Assembly (NCBI GenBank): GCA_015178975.1
Contig: WHVD01000186.1
Location: forward strand, 62,001-126,000
Origin: Hysterangium stoloniferum
Taxonomy: Eukaryota; Basidiomycota; Agaricomycetes; Hysterangiales; Hysterangiaceae
DNA: 64,000 nt
Direction of reading: 5' to 3'
Under the pieces are notes generated by a model. The model saw nothing but the letters and a program-made list of their open reading frames with translations, had not been told where the DNA came from and did no database searches. Positions 43,781 through 55,300 of this stretch are shown piece by piece. The number at the start of each line of letters is the position of its first letter. Position 1 is the stretch's first letter. Both the position numbers and the translations under genes were made by a program.

Positions 43781-45103
43781 TGTAATGTATTCAGGGGATT
43801 CTCTTAGATAGCTCAATATATGCTATAGTGTCACAGAGCTTCAACAATAAAACAAGCAAAGGTCCAGTAATTTAAATACTGATAGATTAATGAGCTGCGC
43901 TATGAAGCTTAAACAACTCAAATCAATGCTTATTTTGATTATTGAAAGGTTCAATAGAACTGTGTATGACTCTTTTAGCAAATACAAGAACTATTCCTTG
44001 AGAATAGGGGCTGGAAGCTGAATATATGCGCAGTAACTTGGCAGAGACTTGATATAAGAGCTTCGGATTCTTGTATGCTTATTTGTAACTATTAATAGTT
44101 ATTTAACAAGGTGTTAAATAATTTATTAATAGAGAAAATAAATTGTATTGGATTATCTGAGTGCTTGTACTTGATTAATTCAATAAACTTAGGGCTGGGC
44201 CTTGAGTAATCTAGTATTGGCAGGGATTTCAGTAAAGATACTTAGATACTTATTAGGTTTATTATCTAATTAATAAGCCTAAAGGGTAGCTGTGAGGCTG
44301 GGGAACTTAGATGATTAGCTAAGTCCAAGAGTTGCTGACAAAGATTCAAGATGCTGCAAGTGTAGGTGCTTGCAGTGAGTGTATCAGACTAAGGCTATTA
44401 TTGTCCTTAGGATGATTAGATAAGCTGGTGCTGTGCTGCAAATATGTGTGTGATAGATTGTTTTATTGGAAACTTGGCCCTCCTTATATACATTTTGATA
44501 ACTCAATGATTAGCTAACTATTTAGTTTATGAGGTCATTAGTGAGATCATAATGACCTCATATTCTACTCATTATTTACCCTTTGTTTAACATGTGATTC
44601 CCTTCTCTGAGACAAGGGTTCTAAGCTTTGGCTTGAACATGAAGGTTCAAGGCCGCGGTCCCGGGGACGGAAGCAAACGATGAGTCGGCGGAACCTAATA
44701 ATGACTCGGGTAGTCACGTTCGTGACTTGTGTGACTCGGGTAGTCACATTCGTGACTTGTGTGACTCGGGTGGTCACATTCGTGACCTTTGTGACATCCC
44801 GACACTGGAGGCTTATGTAATAAGTCACATGACTCCAAAAATGCGCAAACTAGGCTGCACAAGGTGCCGAAAGGTAATAACTAAGTAAATAAAATATAAA
44901 TAATTAGTTAAAAATTATAATAAATTAACTAAGATATAATAGCATAATATGAGTTCATATATGCTATTATTTATGCGAAGTTAAAAGGAATAAGGCCTAT
45001 TTTTCACAATAAACATAATAAAAATACAATAGAAATTAAAGAAAATATTAAATAATTCAAAGAAAATTAAGAGAATATTATGAGATAATGTTGATACATC
45101 ACA
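43781..45103 (-). repeat. LTR 1 of the dimer (3' LTR of the left unit)
   Basis: Minus-strand ends TGTGATGTATCAAC ... GAATACATTACA. A TATA box (TATATAAG, minus, 44484-44491) lies inside. A 30-bp unit (gactcgggtagtcac + rttcgtgacttgtgt) repeats three times at 44703-44792 and includes the small palindrome GTCAC...GTGAC. Confidence 0.95.
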
Positions 45104-45121
45104 AAATCCCCTCTTCCTTTT
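45104..45121 (-). promoter_or_regulatory. Polypurine tract of left unit
   Basis: Minus strand AAAAGGAAGAGGGGATTT directly precedes the 3' LTR. The same site in the right unit is at 51853-51870. It is the expected plus-strand primer of reverse transcription. Confidence 0.75.
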
Positions 45122-45570
45122 GACTGAGTCATAATACTCAATCGCTTTCTGAGAATTAAATAATACTTTGTTTTTAGATGAAACATAAATAATACTTTTG
45201 TTTTGAATGATAAAAGAATTAAGATGCTAATCTAATCAATTATCATAGTTGGGAGAAATAGGAATAACGTTGACTATTTCTTCCTGTTGATTAATTATTG
45301 ACGATGAAGTCATTGCTTGATCACTTGGTGGGGAAAAGTTGAAAATACTATCGGTTTTAGAGCTGGATAAAGCATATGAGAAGCTGGAACTTCATTTTGA
45401 AAAGGTTTCCCTTCGATGATTTTGATAGAGTAGTCCAATTCGGTGACTGGGGAGAGTTCCATATGAAATTTTAAACTTTTTTGATGTGGAAACATTTTCT
45501 TTTACTTGAATATATAAGAATGAAAGAAATAATGGCGCATATAGGGTGCATATATTGATGTTTTGGTTAT
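45122..45570. other. Internal region downstream of the RT ORF, no gene
   Basis: About 450 bp between the ORF stop and the polypurine tract. RNase H and integrase would be expected here but only short frames exist. The same holds at 51871-52319 in the second unit. Confidence 0.7.
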
Positions 45571-48500
45571 TTAGAGGCCGAGTTGGCCAGTGAGAGCTCT
45601 GTGAGTCTCGGATGGCAGCTGTGCACTCTTTCTTTTGTTTTTCCAGTCACAAAGAATTGCAGGAGCATTCTTCAGATCCTTTTTGAGTAATGAGAATAAC
45701 AGGTTGACAACCCAAGCATAAAATGGAATATATGCTGAGAAATAGACCATCATTCCCAAGAATGTTTGAAGCTCATGAACATTTCGGGGTTCTTCTAATT
45801 GCAAAATAGCATCGATCTTCTCCTTATTAGTAGATAATCCAAGTCGGGAGACTTTCTGCCTTAATAACTGAAGTGATTGGTAGGGAAAATGGCATTTTGA
45901 GGAAGATAAGGTCATTTTAGAAGCAATGATTGCTTTGAGGACTGATTCTGTATGCATTAAATGATCTTCAAAGGTCTTAGAAAAGATGACAATATCATCA
46001 ATGTAGACCAAAGCAAATATCCAGAGGAATGGGGCAAGGATATTCTGCATCACTCTCTGGAAGACTGCTGGTCCATTTCTGAATCCAAAGGGCATTCTCA
46101 AGAATTGATAAAGCCCTCTGTGTGTTCTGAAAGCTGTCTTCTCTTTATCTTTTGATGCCATTTCCAATTGAGTAAAACCGGCTAATGCATCTAGTGTAGA
46201 TAACCACTGAGATCCAGTTAATGCTTGTAATATATCATCTTGCCGAGACAGTGGAAATTCATCTGGAATTACTTGAGCATTAAGTTGCCTAAAGTCAATT
46301 ACCATCCTGGGCTTTCCTTGCCGATAAATGATAAATGCAGGAGCACCCCAAGGGCTTTTGGAAGGCTCAATGACTTGTAATTTGACCCATTTATCCATCT
46401 GCTCATCAATAATCTCTCTATTCTTAGGTGAGGCAAAGAATGGAGGTTGGGAAATTTCTCTTGTTCCTTCTCTAAGATTTATCTCCACCTTGGCAGGATA
46501 GTGGCCTAATCTTCCATCTAATCCAAAGGCTAATCGATTCTTCCATAAGATAGCCTTTAGTTGATTCTTCTGCTCCAATGATAAATCCTTATTGATATCA
46601 ATCTCTTCAAAGAATTTATCAGAGCTAATATCATCAGGAGGAGTTTCTGCTGTCTTTGGGCCACCTTCTGATTCTCCTTGAGTATTAGGCTGATCAATAG
46701 AATTGTATTTCGGATTGAGAAGTTGGCTAGCAATGCTCTTGATCAAATAGGAATGAGCACTTAGATGGGATAGTTGCTCATTGTCTAAATGTTCCAAGCT
46801 ATCTAACCATGTTTCCGGATTATGGGAGTAGCCTAGTATTTGACCTTCATGTATATGCACTGGGAAACTTGAGAAATTGGAGATATATAACTGAGGATTT
46901 TTCCGAGTAATGATAGAATCAGGAGTAGCATAAAAATCTTGGTCTCCTCTGTTAGATAAGAATATCTTCTCTATATATGCTATATCAGATCCCTTTGGGA
47001 AGGACAGGGTCACTGGTATAGCACTTATAGACTCTGGAGAAATGGTTATATCAATGCTAGACCTAACTGAATTCTCAGTTTCCTTAGATTGAATTGATTT
47101 CTTTATTTTTTTGTTCTTCCTATGAGCCTTAATTTTTCTGGCAAGATCCGAGAGCTTTGGAGTGACATTAACTTGGAAAGCTTCACCCCTTTCATCCTTT
47201 AATAAAGGTCCAATAGAATTTTGAACTTTGATAGACTTTCCACTAGAGCCAAAGCTCAAGATTGAACCTTCTTCTCCTCGGATCACTGAGATTGCATATT
47301 GGTCTGCAAAATCATTGCCAATAATGAATGGAGTAGTCATTCCTTTGACTACATAAGCTTCAATGATTAATTCGACTGGCCCTTCACTTGTATCAAAGTA
47401 AATAGGCAAGGAAATAAATCCGGATATTGTAGAGGCTCCAGTTACTTGAATTAAATTGATTCTCTGTCCATTTTTAATCTTTGGAGGATTTTCGAGTTGA
47501 GATAAAGTAGAGTGAGATATCAATGAAATGTCTGCTCCAGAATCCACTATAATATTTGTAGGATTTTTGCCATAACTTCCAAGCCATCCTTGAGTGGAAG
47601 TGGCTTGTGCTCCAAGGAAAGCACAACTGGGAGGCCTGGCCATCAGTCTTGGCAAAGAAAATATTTCCCTCTTGGTGGAATTAGCTAGTTTGATAATATA
47701 GTTCTTGACATTGAAGATTCCATTCAACATTTTCCGCTGTAATTTCTGCTCAGAGGCCCTTTTCTGCACAGTAGTTCCCATGTTATCTGAATATATGCTG
47801 GTTTTCCTTTCAGATTCAATCTCTGATCCCCTCTGACTCGACTCAGGGTCTGAAGACTGGTTATTGGAAGTGGAAACCATGTTAACTGATGTGCATATAT
47901 TCAGTGCTTGAGATGATTCTGTGTTGGAATGCTCTTCTGAATTCAATTCAATCAAATCAGATGATTCCTCTATAGTTTCTTGAGAGCTCTCTTCTTCTGA
48001 GCTACAATTGTAATAGAGGTCATCATATTCTGTTTGAGCTTGAATATATTCTTCAGTTTGACTAATAAAATTTGTCCGAGCATTTCTTATTCCTTTCTTG
48101 GAGTACTTGCAGTCATAGTCCCAATGCTTTGGGCTGCCACAATGCCTACAAGGCCTAGCCTTCTTGGATTCCGGAGTATTCCCTTTAGAGACAATTGAGT
48201 CATCTCTTGGGAACTGAGGTTTCCCAATATTAGGACTCCAACCAATTAAAGTGGATCTTGCAAACTTGAAACGGTTAGGTCTTGAGGCAAAGCCTTTAGG
48301 CTCTCTAAGTGACTGCTCCAGTTGCTTCAATCTTCTGTCTATGGAAGAGGTAGAAGAAGTGAAGAAGGATGTTTGAAGGGCTTCCTCATGATGCTTAATG
48401 GCAGTTGCAAATTCTCTCAAACTCCTATACCGGTGAGTGTCTAGAATGGCTGCCCAGAACTCAGGAGCTCCATTCATCACTTCCATGATTGTTTCAGAGT

Positions 48501-50271
48501 CTGAAAGCCTGTATACCATGCTGAGAAGCTCTGTTTTCCGAATGAAATAGCTTGTAGGAGATTCAGTGGAGTGACCTGCTTCCCGGTAGTTTGCTTTATT
48601 AGCTCTACTTTTCTGCCGGTCAAGCCAAGACCTATTCATGTAATAAACACAAATAGCCCTTCTCAAGGTACTCCAAGAGACTGTAATCTCACGGCGGTAA
48701 TCTGTTGGTAATGACCAAAACCATAAGTCGGCTTCCTTCTCAAGCCTGAGAGGGATTAATTGTCCCAACTGTTGGAATATATAGTTGCTTCGTTCAGATA
48801 GATTATTGATCTTGAATATCCATTTGGACAAAGTGTCTGGATCACCATCCCACTTGGGAATAATTTCCGGCTTCAGTTTCAGATCAAAATGAGCTTCTTG
48901 TATGCTCTTAGCACTTGTAGTATCAGGTAGCTTGGGTGGCCCCTTCATAGAATTAAATCTTCTAGGGCCACTAGGACCATTATCTCCATCATCTCCATCA
49001 CCAGGAGGACCTCCTCCTCCTTGAGAGATGTTTGATTCTCCAAATAAACCTGACCTATGAGGTCTTCTATATGATGTTCTCCTATCCCTCTCAGGATCAT
49101 AAGGTATATGCAACCCAAGAGGTTCTCTGACAGGCTCTTTCCGAGGAATTGTAGTTCCTAAACCTGTAGTAGTATAAGGCAATGAAGTCTGCCTTTCAGG
49201 AGGTCTTCTAGTTTGAGGCTCTTGTAATAACTCTGACAATCTTCGAGATTCTGACATATATGCAGGCAGATTATCATAAGGGGAGTGATCACTTGAATGA
49301 GGACTGATTGTATCTTCAGAAATATGCTTCCTAGCCTCTTGGAAGCCTCGTTCTTCATGTAGAGGCACTCCCTTTTTAGTTTCATGCTTCAAAATGCTAT
49401 AATCGATTTCTTCTCCTTCAGAAGGTAATTCAAATTTTACTTCACTTGTCATTTCTTTAGGAGTTGAATGGATTATGCCTATAGGTTCATGACTAGGTGG
49501 TTTGGAAGGTGATTCTATTTCTGGAGGAAGCTGAATCTGGCTGATCCCCTCAGACTCGACCTGGGCTGGAGAAGCCTCTTGCTCAGGTACTTCAGTTTCA
49601 CCCATAGGAATTAGAGCCTTGTGGAAATATAAATATGCCAGAGTATTCTCAATCTCTTCACGATAGAGGACTGAGATCACTTCAAAGTCTTCTTGATTCC
49701 ATGCTTCTCTAGGATTATCATTTGGTCCCCATTTGGGTAGTTTAGGTACTTGTATGCACCTTGAAGTGAGTATAGGTGTTGCCTTATCAATATGCTCTTG
49801 AAGTATCTCCTGTAATAGTTCATAACATCCAGGATCTAAATGATAGCCAGCATCTTCTAATGGCAATTCTCTATTTTCCTCACTAGGGATTCCTCCCAAT
49901 AGGTCTTCTAACAAATAGAGAGCATGAGCCGCTACCTTTTCAGCCTGCTTGGGTAAAGGCATATAGGGTAGACTCTCTGTGTTTGGAATATATCTCTTCC
50001 CAAGTTTCAAAATGAGTTCTCTCCTAGACTTGTGTGGAAAGGTTGTCTCATACAGTCTCCTCAATCTCACTGTACTTGGATAGAGGTAAGTAAGATCTCC
50101 TGGTCTGGCTCTATCATTCCTTAATAGATGCTTTTGTGGAGTAGCAGAGAAACTGTGGACTGGAGTATTGGGAATAGTAACATTAAGATGGCGGAAATGT
50201 TCAGGAGTTGTGGTAGGTGCTGGAGAGACTAATCTCTCTGGGTGTAGTTGTATGCTAGGTGTTTTGGACAT
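45571..50271 (-). CDS. Ty3/gypsy-like Gag-protease-RT polyprotein, copy 1, lacking RNase H and integrase
   Basis: 1566 codons from ATG at 50271 (MSKTPSIQLHPERLVSPAPT). Gag: Pro/Glu-rich N terminus, then the capsid-like region around residues 450-640 (PKWDGDPDTLSKWIFKINN). Zinc knuckle CRHCGSPKHWDYDC (CX2CX4HX4C) near residue 705. Aspartic protease DSGADISLIS near residue 910. RT from about 1290: GKPRMVIDFRQLNAQ, FLRMPFGFRNGPAVFQ and the catalytic VYIDDIVIFS near residue 1425. After the RT thumb (ELQTFLGMMVYFSAYIPFYA) the frame turns into an unrelated 25-residue tail and stops; RNase H and integrase are absent. The intact frame suggests recent activity, with integration functions supplied by a relative. 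Confidence 0.95.
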   Translation of the reverse strand: MSKTPSIQLHPERLVSPAPTTTPEHFRHLNVTIPNTPVHSFSATPQKHLLRNDRARPGDLTYLYPSTVRLRRLYETTFPHKSRRELILKLGKRYIPNTESLPYMPLPKQAEKVAAHALYLLEDLLGGIPSEENRELPLEDAGYHLDPGCYELLQEILQEHIDKATPILTSRCIQVPKLPKWGPNDNPREAWNQEDFEVISVLYREEIENTLAYLYFHKALIPMGETEVPEQEASPAQVESEGISQIQLPPEIESPSKPPSHEPIGIIHSTPKEMTSEVKFELPSEGEEIDYSILKHETKKGVPLHEERGFQEARKHISEDTISPHSSDHSPYDNLPAYMSESRRLSELLQEPQTRRPPERQTSLPYTTTGLGTTIPRKEPVREPLGLHIPYDPERDRRTSYRRPHRSGLFGESNISQGGGGPPGDGDDGDNGPSGPRRFNSMKGPPKLPDTTSAKSIQEAHFDLKLKPEIIPKWDGDPDTLSKWIFKINNLSERSNYIFQQLGQLIPLRLEKEADLWFWSLPTDYRREITVSWSTLRRAICVYYMNRSWLDRQKSRANKANYREAGHSTESPTSYFIRKTELLSMVYRLSDSETIMEVMNGAPEFWAAILDTHRYRSLREFATAIKHHEEALQTSFFTSSTSSIDRRLKQLEQSLREPKGFASRPNRFKFARSTLIGWSPNIGKPQFPRDDSIVSKGNTPESKKARPCRHCGSPKHWDYDCKYSKKGIRNARTNFISQTEEYIQAQTEYDDLYYNCSSEEESSQETIEESSDLIELNSEEHSNTESSQALNICTSVNMVSTSNNQSSDPESSQRGSEIESERKTSIYSDNMGTTVQKRASEQKLQRKMLNGIFNVKNYIIKLANSTKREIFSLPRLMARPPSCAFLGAQATSTQGWLGSYGKNPTNIIVDSGADISLISHSTLSQLENPPKIKNGQRINLIQVTGASTISGFISLPIYFDTSEGPVELIIEAYVVKGMTTPFIIGNDFADQYAISVIRGEEGSILSFGSSGKSIKVQNSIGPLLKDERGEAFQVNVTPKLSDLARKIKAHRKNKKIKKSIQSKETENSVRSSIDITISPESISAIPVTLSFPKGSDIAYIEKIFLSNRGDQDFYATPDSIITRKNPQLYISNFSSFPVHIHEGQILGYSHNPETWLDSLEHLDNEQLSHLSAHSYLIKSIASQLLNPKYNSIDQPNTQGESEGGPKTAETPPDDISSDKFFEEIDINKDLSLEQKNQLKAILWKNRLAFGLDGRLGHYPAKVEINLREGTREISQPPFFASPKNREIIDEQMDKWVKLQVIEPSKSPWGAPAFIIYRQGKPRMVIDFRQLNAQVIPDEFPLSRQDDILQALTGSQWLSTLDALAGFTQLEMASKDKEKTAFRTHRGLYQFLRMPFGFRNGPAVFQRVMQNILAPFLWIFALVYIDDIVIFSKTFEDHLMHTESVLKAIIASKMTLSSSKCHFPYQSLQLLRQKVSRLGLSTNKEKIDAILQLEEPRNVHELQTFLGMMVYFSAYIPFYAWVVNLLFSLLKKDLKNAPAILCDWKNKRKSAQLPSETHRALTGQLGL

Positions 50272-50507
50272 AGTAGAATTATTTCTAGTCCTACTAAGGG
50301 TAAATCGAATACTGTTAGGTGGTAAGAGAGTAGGAGTATTCGATGGAGGAATAGGTGTATTGATTTGATTCGAAGAAAGCTTTTGTAGCTTGGATGTAAC
50401 TTGATTTAGTCTTGATTTGATTTCAAAATGTTCTGGATGAAAGCCTTGGGCCAGAATATATGTGGGTTACTGAAAGATTGCTGCAACAATAGATTGAAAC
50501 AAGATTT

Positions 50508-50524
50508 TCCCAGAGCGTCCACCA
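50508..50524 (-). other. tRNA primer-binding site, left unit
   Basis: Minus strand TGGTGGACGCTCTGGGA starts five bases after the 5' LTR (50530). Its complement TCCCAGAGCGTCCACCA reads as a tRNA 3' end with CCA. The right unit has the same at 57257-57273. Confidence 0.75.
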
Positions 50525-50529
50525 ATTTT

Positions 50530-51852
50530 TGTAATGTATTCAGGGGATTCTCTTAGATAGCTCAATATATGCTATAGTGTCACAGAGCTTCAACAATAAA
50601 ACAAGCAAAGGTCCAGTAATTTAAATACTGATAGATTAATGAGCTGCGCTATGAAGCTTAAACAACTCAAATCAATGCTTATTTTGATTATTGAAAGGTT
50701 CAATAGAACTGTGTATGACTCTTTTAGCAAATACAAGAACTATTCCTTGAGAATAGGGGCTGGAAGCTGAATATATGCGCAGTAACTTGGCAGAGACTTG
50801 ATATAAGAGCTTCGGATTCTTGTATGCTTATTTGTAACTATTAATAGTTATTTAACAAGGTGTTAAATAATTTATTAATAGAGAAAATAAATTGTATTGG
50901 ATTATCTGAGTGCTTGTACTTGATTAATTCAATAAACTTAGGGCTGGGCCTTGAGTAATCTAGTATTGGCAGGGATTTCAGTAAAGATACTTAGATACTT
51001 ATTAGGTTTATTATCTAATTAATAAGCCTAAAGGGTAGCTGTGAGGCTGGGGAACTTAGATGATTAGCTAAGTCCAAGAGTTGCTGACAAAGATTCAAGA
51101 TGCTGCAAGTGTAGGTGCTTGCAGTGAGTGTATCAGACTAAGGCTATTATTGTCCTTAGGATGATTAGATAAGCTGGTGCTGTGCTGCAAATATGTGTGT
51201 GATAGATTGTTTTATTGGAAACTTGGCCCTCCTTATATACATTTTGATAACTCAATGATTAGCTAACTATTTAGTTTATGAGGTCATTAGTGAGATCATA
51301 ATGACCTCATATTCTACTCATTATTTACCCTTTGTTTAACATGTGATTCCCTTCTCTGAGACAAGGGTTCTAAGCTTTGGCTTGAACATGAAGGTTCAAG
51401 GCCGCGGTCCCGGGGACGGAAGCAAACGATGAGTCGGCGGAACCTAATAATGACTCGGGTAGTCACGTTCGTGACTTGTGTGACTCGGGTAGTCACATTC
51501 GTGACTTGTGTGACTCGGGTGGTCACATTCGTGACCTTTGTGACATCCCGACACTGGAGGCTTATGTAATAAGTCACATGACTCCAAAAATGCGCAAACT
51601 AGGCTGCACAAGGTGCCGAAAGGTAATAACTAAGTAAATAAAATATAAATAATTAGTTAAAAATTATAATAAATTAACTAAGATATAATAGCATAATATG
51701 AGTTCATATATGCTATTATTTATGCGAAGTTAAAAGGAATAAGGCCTATTTTTCACAATAAACATAATAAAAATACAATAGAAATTAAAGAAAATATTAA
51801 ATAATTCAAAGAAAATTAAGAGAATATTATGAGATAATGTTGATACATCACA
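50530..51852 (-). repeat. LTR 2, shared by both units
   Basis: Identical in layout to LTR 1. It serves as the 5' LTR of the left unit and the 3' LTR of the right unit. Its neighbours are internal sequences (primer-binding side at the left, polypurine side at the right), so no target duplication is present. Confidence 0.95.
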
Positions 51853-52319
51853 AAATCCCCTCTTCCTTTTGACTGAGTCATAATACTCAATCGCTTTCTG
51901 AGAATTAAATAATACTTTGTTTTTAGATGAAACATAAATAATACTTTTGTTTTGAATGATAAAAGAATTAAGATGCTAATCTAATCAATTATCATAGTTG
52001 GGAGAAATAGGAATAACGTTGACTATTTCTTCCTGTTGATTAATTATTGACGATGAAGTCATTGCTTGATCACTTGGTGGGGAAAAGTTGAAAATACTAT
52101 CGGTTTTAGAGCTGGATAAAGCATATGAGAAGCTGGAACTTCATTTTGAAAAGGTTTCCCTTCGATGATTTTGATAGAGTAGTCCAATTCGGTGACTGGG
52201 GAGAGTTCCATATGAAATTTTAAACTTTTTTGATGTGGAAACATTTTCTTTTACTTGAATATATAAGAATGAAAGAAATAATGGCGCATATAGGGTGCAT
52301 ATATTGATGTTTTGGTTAT

Positions 52320-55300
52320 TTAGAGGCCGAGTTGGCCAGTGAGAGCTCTGTGAGTCTCGGATGGCAGCTGTGCACTCTTTCTTTTGTTTTTCCAGTCACA
52401 AAGAATTGCAGGAGCATTCTTCAGATCCTTTTTGAGTAATGAGAATAACAGGTTGACAACCCAAGCATAAAATGGAATATATGCTGAGAAATAGACCATC
52501 ATTCCCAAGAATGTTTGAAGCTCATGAACATTTCGGGGTTCTTCTAATTGCAAAATAGCATCGATCTTCTCCTTATTAGTAGATAATCCAAGTCGGGAGA
52601 CTTTCTGCCTTAATAACTGAAGTGATTGGTAGGGAAAATGGCATTTTGAGGAAGATAAGGTCATTTTAGAAGCAATGATTGCTTTGAGGACTGATTCTGT
52701 ATGCATTAAATGATCTTCAAAGGTCTTAGAAAAGATGACAATATCATCAATGTAGACCAAAGCAAATATCCAGAGGAATGGGGCAAGGATATTCTGCATC
52801 ACTCTCTGGAAGACTGCTGGTCCATTTCTGAATCCAAAGGGCATTCTCAAGAATTGATAAAGCCCTCTGTGTGTTCTGAAAGCTGTCTTCTCTTTATCTT
52901 TTGATGCCATTTCCAATTGAGTAAAACCGGCTAATGCATCTAGTGTAGATAACCACTGAGATCCAGTTAATGCTTGTAATATATCATCTTGCCGAGACAG
53001 TGGAAATTCATCTGGAATTACTTGAGCATTAAGTTGCCTAAAGTCAATTACCATCCTGGGCTTTCCTTGCCGATAAATGATAAATGCAGGAGCACCCCAA
53101 GGGCTTTTGGAAGGCTCAATGACTTGTAATTTGACCCATTTATCCATCTGCTCATCAATAATCTCTCTATTCTTAGGTGAGGCAAAGAATGGAGGTTGGG
53201 AAATTTCTCTTGTTCCTTCTCTAAGATTTATCTCCACCTTGGCAGGATAGTGGCCTAATCTTCCATCTAATCCAAAGGCTAATCGATTCTTCCATAAGAT
53301 AGCCTTTAGTTGATTCTTCTGCTCCAATGATAAATCCTTATTGATATCAATCTCTTCAAAGAATTTATCAGAGCTAATATCATCAGGAGGAGTTTCTGCT
53401 GTCTTTGGGCCACCTTCTGATTCTCCTTGAGTATTAGGCTGATCAATAGAATTGTATTTCGGATTGAGAAGTTGGCTAGCAATGCTCTTGATCAAATAGG
53501 AATGAGCACTTAGATGGGATAGTTGCTCATTGTCTAAATGTTCCAAGCTATCTAACCATGTTTCCGGATTATGGGAGTAGCCTAGTATTTGACCTTCATG
53601 TATATGCACTGGGAAACTTGAGAAATTGGAGATATATAACTGAGGATTTTTCCGAGTAATGATAGAATCAGGAGTAGCATAAAAATCTTGGTCTCCTCTG
53701 TTAGATAAGAATATCTTCTCTATATATGCTATATCAGATCCCTTTGGGAAGGACAGGGTCACTGGTATAGCACTTATAGACTCTGGAGAAATGGTTATAT
53801 CAATGCTAGACCTAACTGAATTCTCAGTTTCCTTAGATTGAATTGATTTCTTTATTTTTTTGTTCTTCCTATGAGCCTTAATTTTTCTGGCAAGATCCGA
53901 GAGCTTTGGAGTGACATTAACTTGGAAAGCTTCACCCCTTTCATCCTTTAATAAAGGTCCAATAGAATTTTGAACTTTGATAGACTTTCCACTAGAGCCA
54001 AAGCTCAAGATTGAACCTTCTTCTCCTCGGATCACTGAGATTGCATATTGGTCTGCAAAATCATTGCCAATAATGAATGGAGTAGTCATTCCTTTGACTA
54101 CATAAGCTTCAATGATTAATTCGACTGGCCCTTCACTTGTATCAAAGTAAATAGGCAAGGAAATAAATCCGGATATTGTAGAGGCTCCAGTTACTTGAAT
54201 TAAATTGATTCTCTGTCCATTTTTAATCTTTGGAGGATTTTCGAGTTGAGATAAAGTAGAGTGAGATATCAATGAAATGTCTGCTCCAGAATCCACTATA
54301 ATATTTGTAGGATTTTTGCCATAACTTCCAAGCCATCCTTGAGTGGAAGTGGCTTGTGCTCCAAGGAAAGCACAACTGGGAGGCCTGGCCATCAGTCTTG
54401 GCAAAGAAAATATTTCCCTCTTGGTGGAATTAGCTAGTTTGATAATATAGTTCTTGACATTGAAGATTCCATTCAACATTTTCCGCTGTAATTTCTGCTC
54501 AGAGGCCCTTTTCTGCACAGTAGTTCCCATGTTATCTGAATATATGCTGGTTTTCCTTTCAGATTCAATCTCTGATCCCCTCTGACTCGACTCAGGGTCT
54601 GAAGACTGGTTATTGGAAGTGGAAACCATGTTAACTGATGTGCATATATTCAGTGCTTGAGATGATTCTGTGTTGGAATGCTCTTCTGAATTCAATTCAA
54701 TCAAATCAGATGATTCCTCTATAGTTTCTTGAGAGCTCTCTTCTTCTGAGCTACAATTGTAATAGAGGTCATCATATTCTGTTTGAGCTTGAATATATTC
54801 TTCAGTTTGACTAATAAAATTTGTCCGAGCATTTCTTATTCCTTTCTTGGAGTACTTGCAGTCATAGTCCCAATGCTTTGGGCTGCCACAATGCCTACAA
54901 GGCCTAGCCTTCTTGGATTCCGGAGTATTCCCTTTAGAGACAATTGAGTCATCTCTTGGGAACTGAGGTTTCCCAATATTAGGACTCCAACCAATTAAAG
55001 TGGATCTTGCAAACTTGAAACGGTTAGGTCTTGAGGCAAAGCCTTTAGGCTCTCTAAGTGACTGCTCCAGTTGCTTCAATCTTCTGTCTATGGAAGAGGT
55101 AGAAGAAGTGAAGAAGGATGTTTGAAGGGCTTCCTCATGATGCTTAATGGCAGTTGCAAATTCTCTCAAACTCCTATACCGGTGAGTGTCTAGAATGGCT
55201 GCCCAGAACTCAGGAGCTCCATTCATCACTTCCATGATTGTTTCAGAGTCTGAAAGCCTGTATACCATGCTGAGAAGCTCTGTTTTCCGAATGAAATAGC

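Noticed and set aside
44565-44828. 87-codon minus frame present in all three LTRs (MTYYISLQCRDV...)
   Set aside because: It is created by the 30-bp LTR repeats; no coding signature or conserved domain.
45310-45495. 61-codon frame between RT ORF and LTR as an integrase remnant
   Set aside because: No HHCC, DDE or chromodomain features; too short to support.
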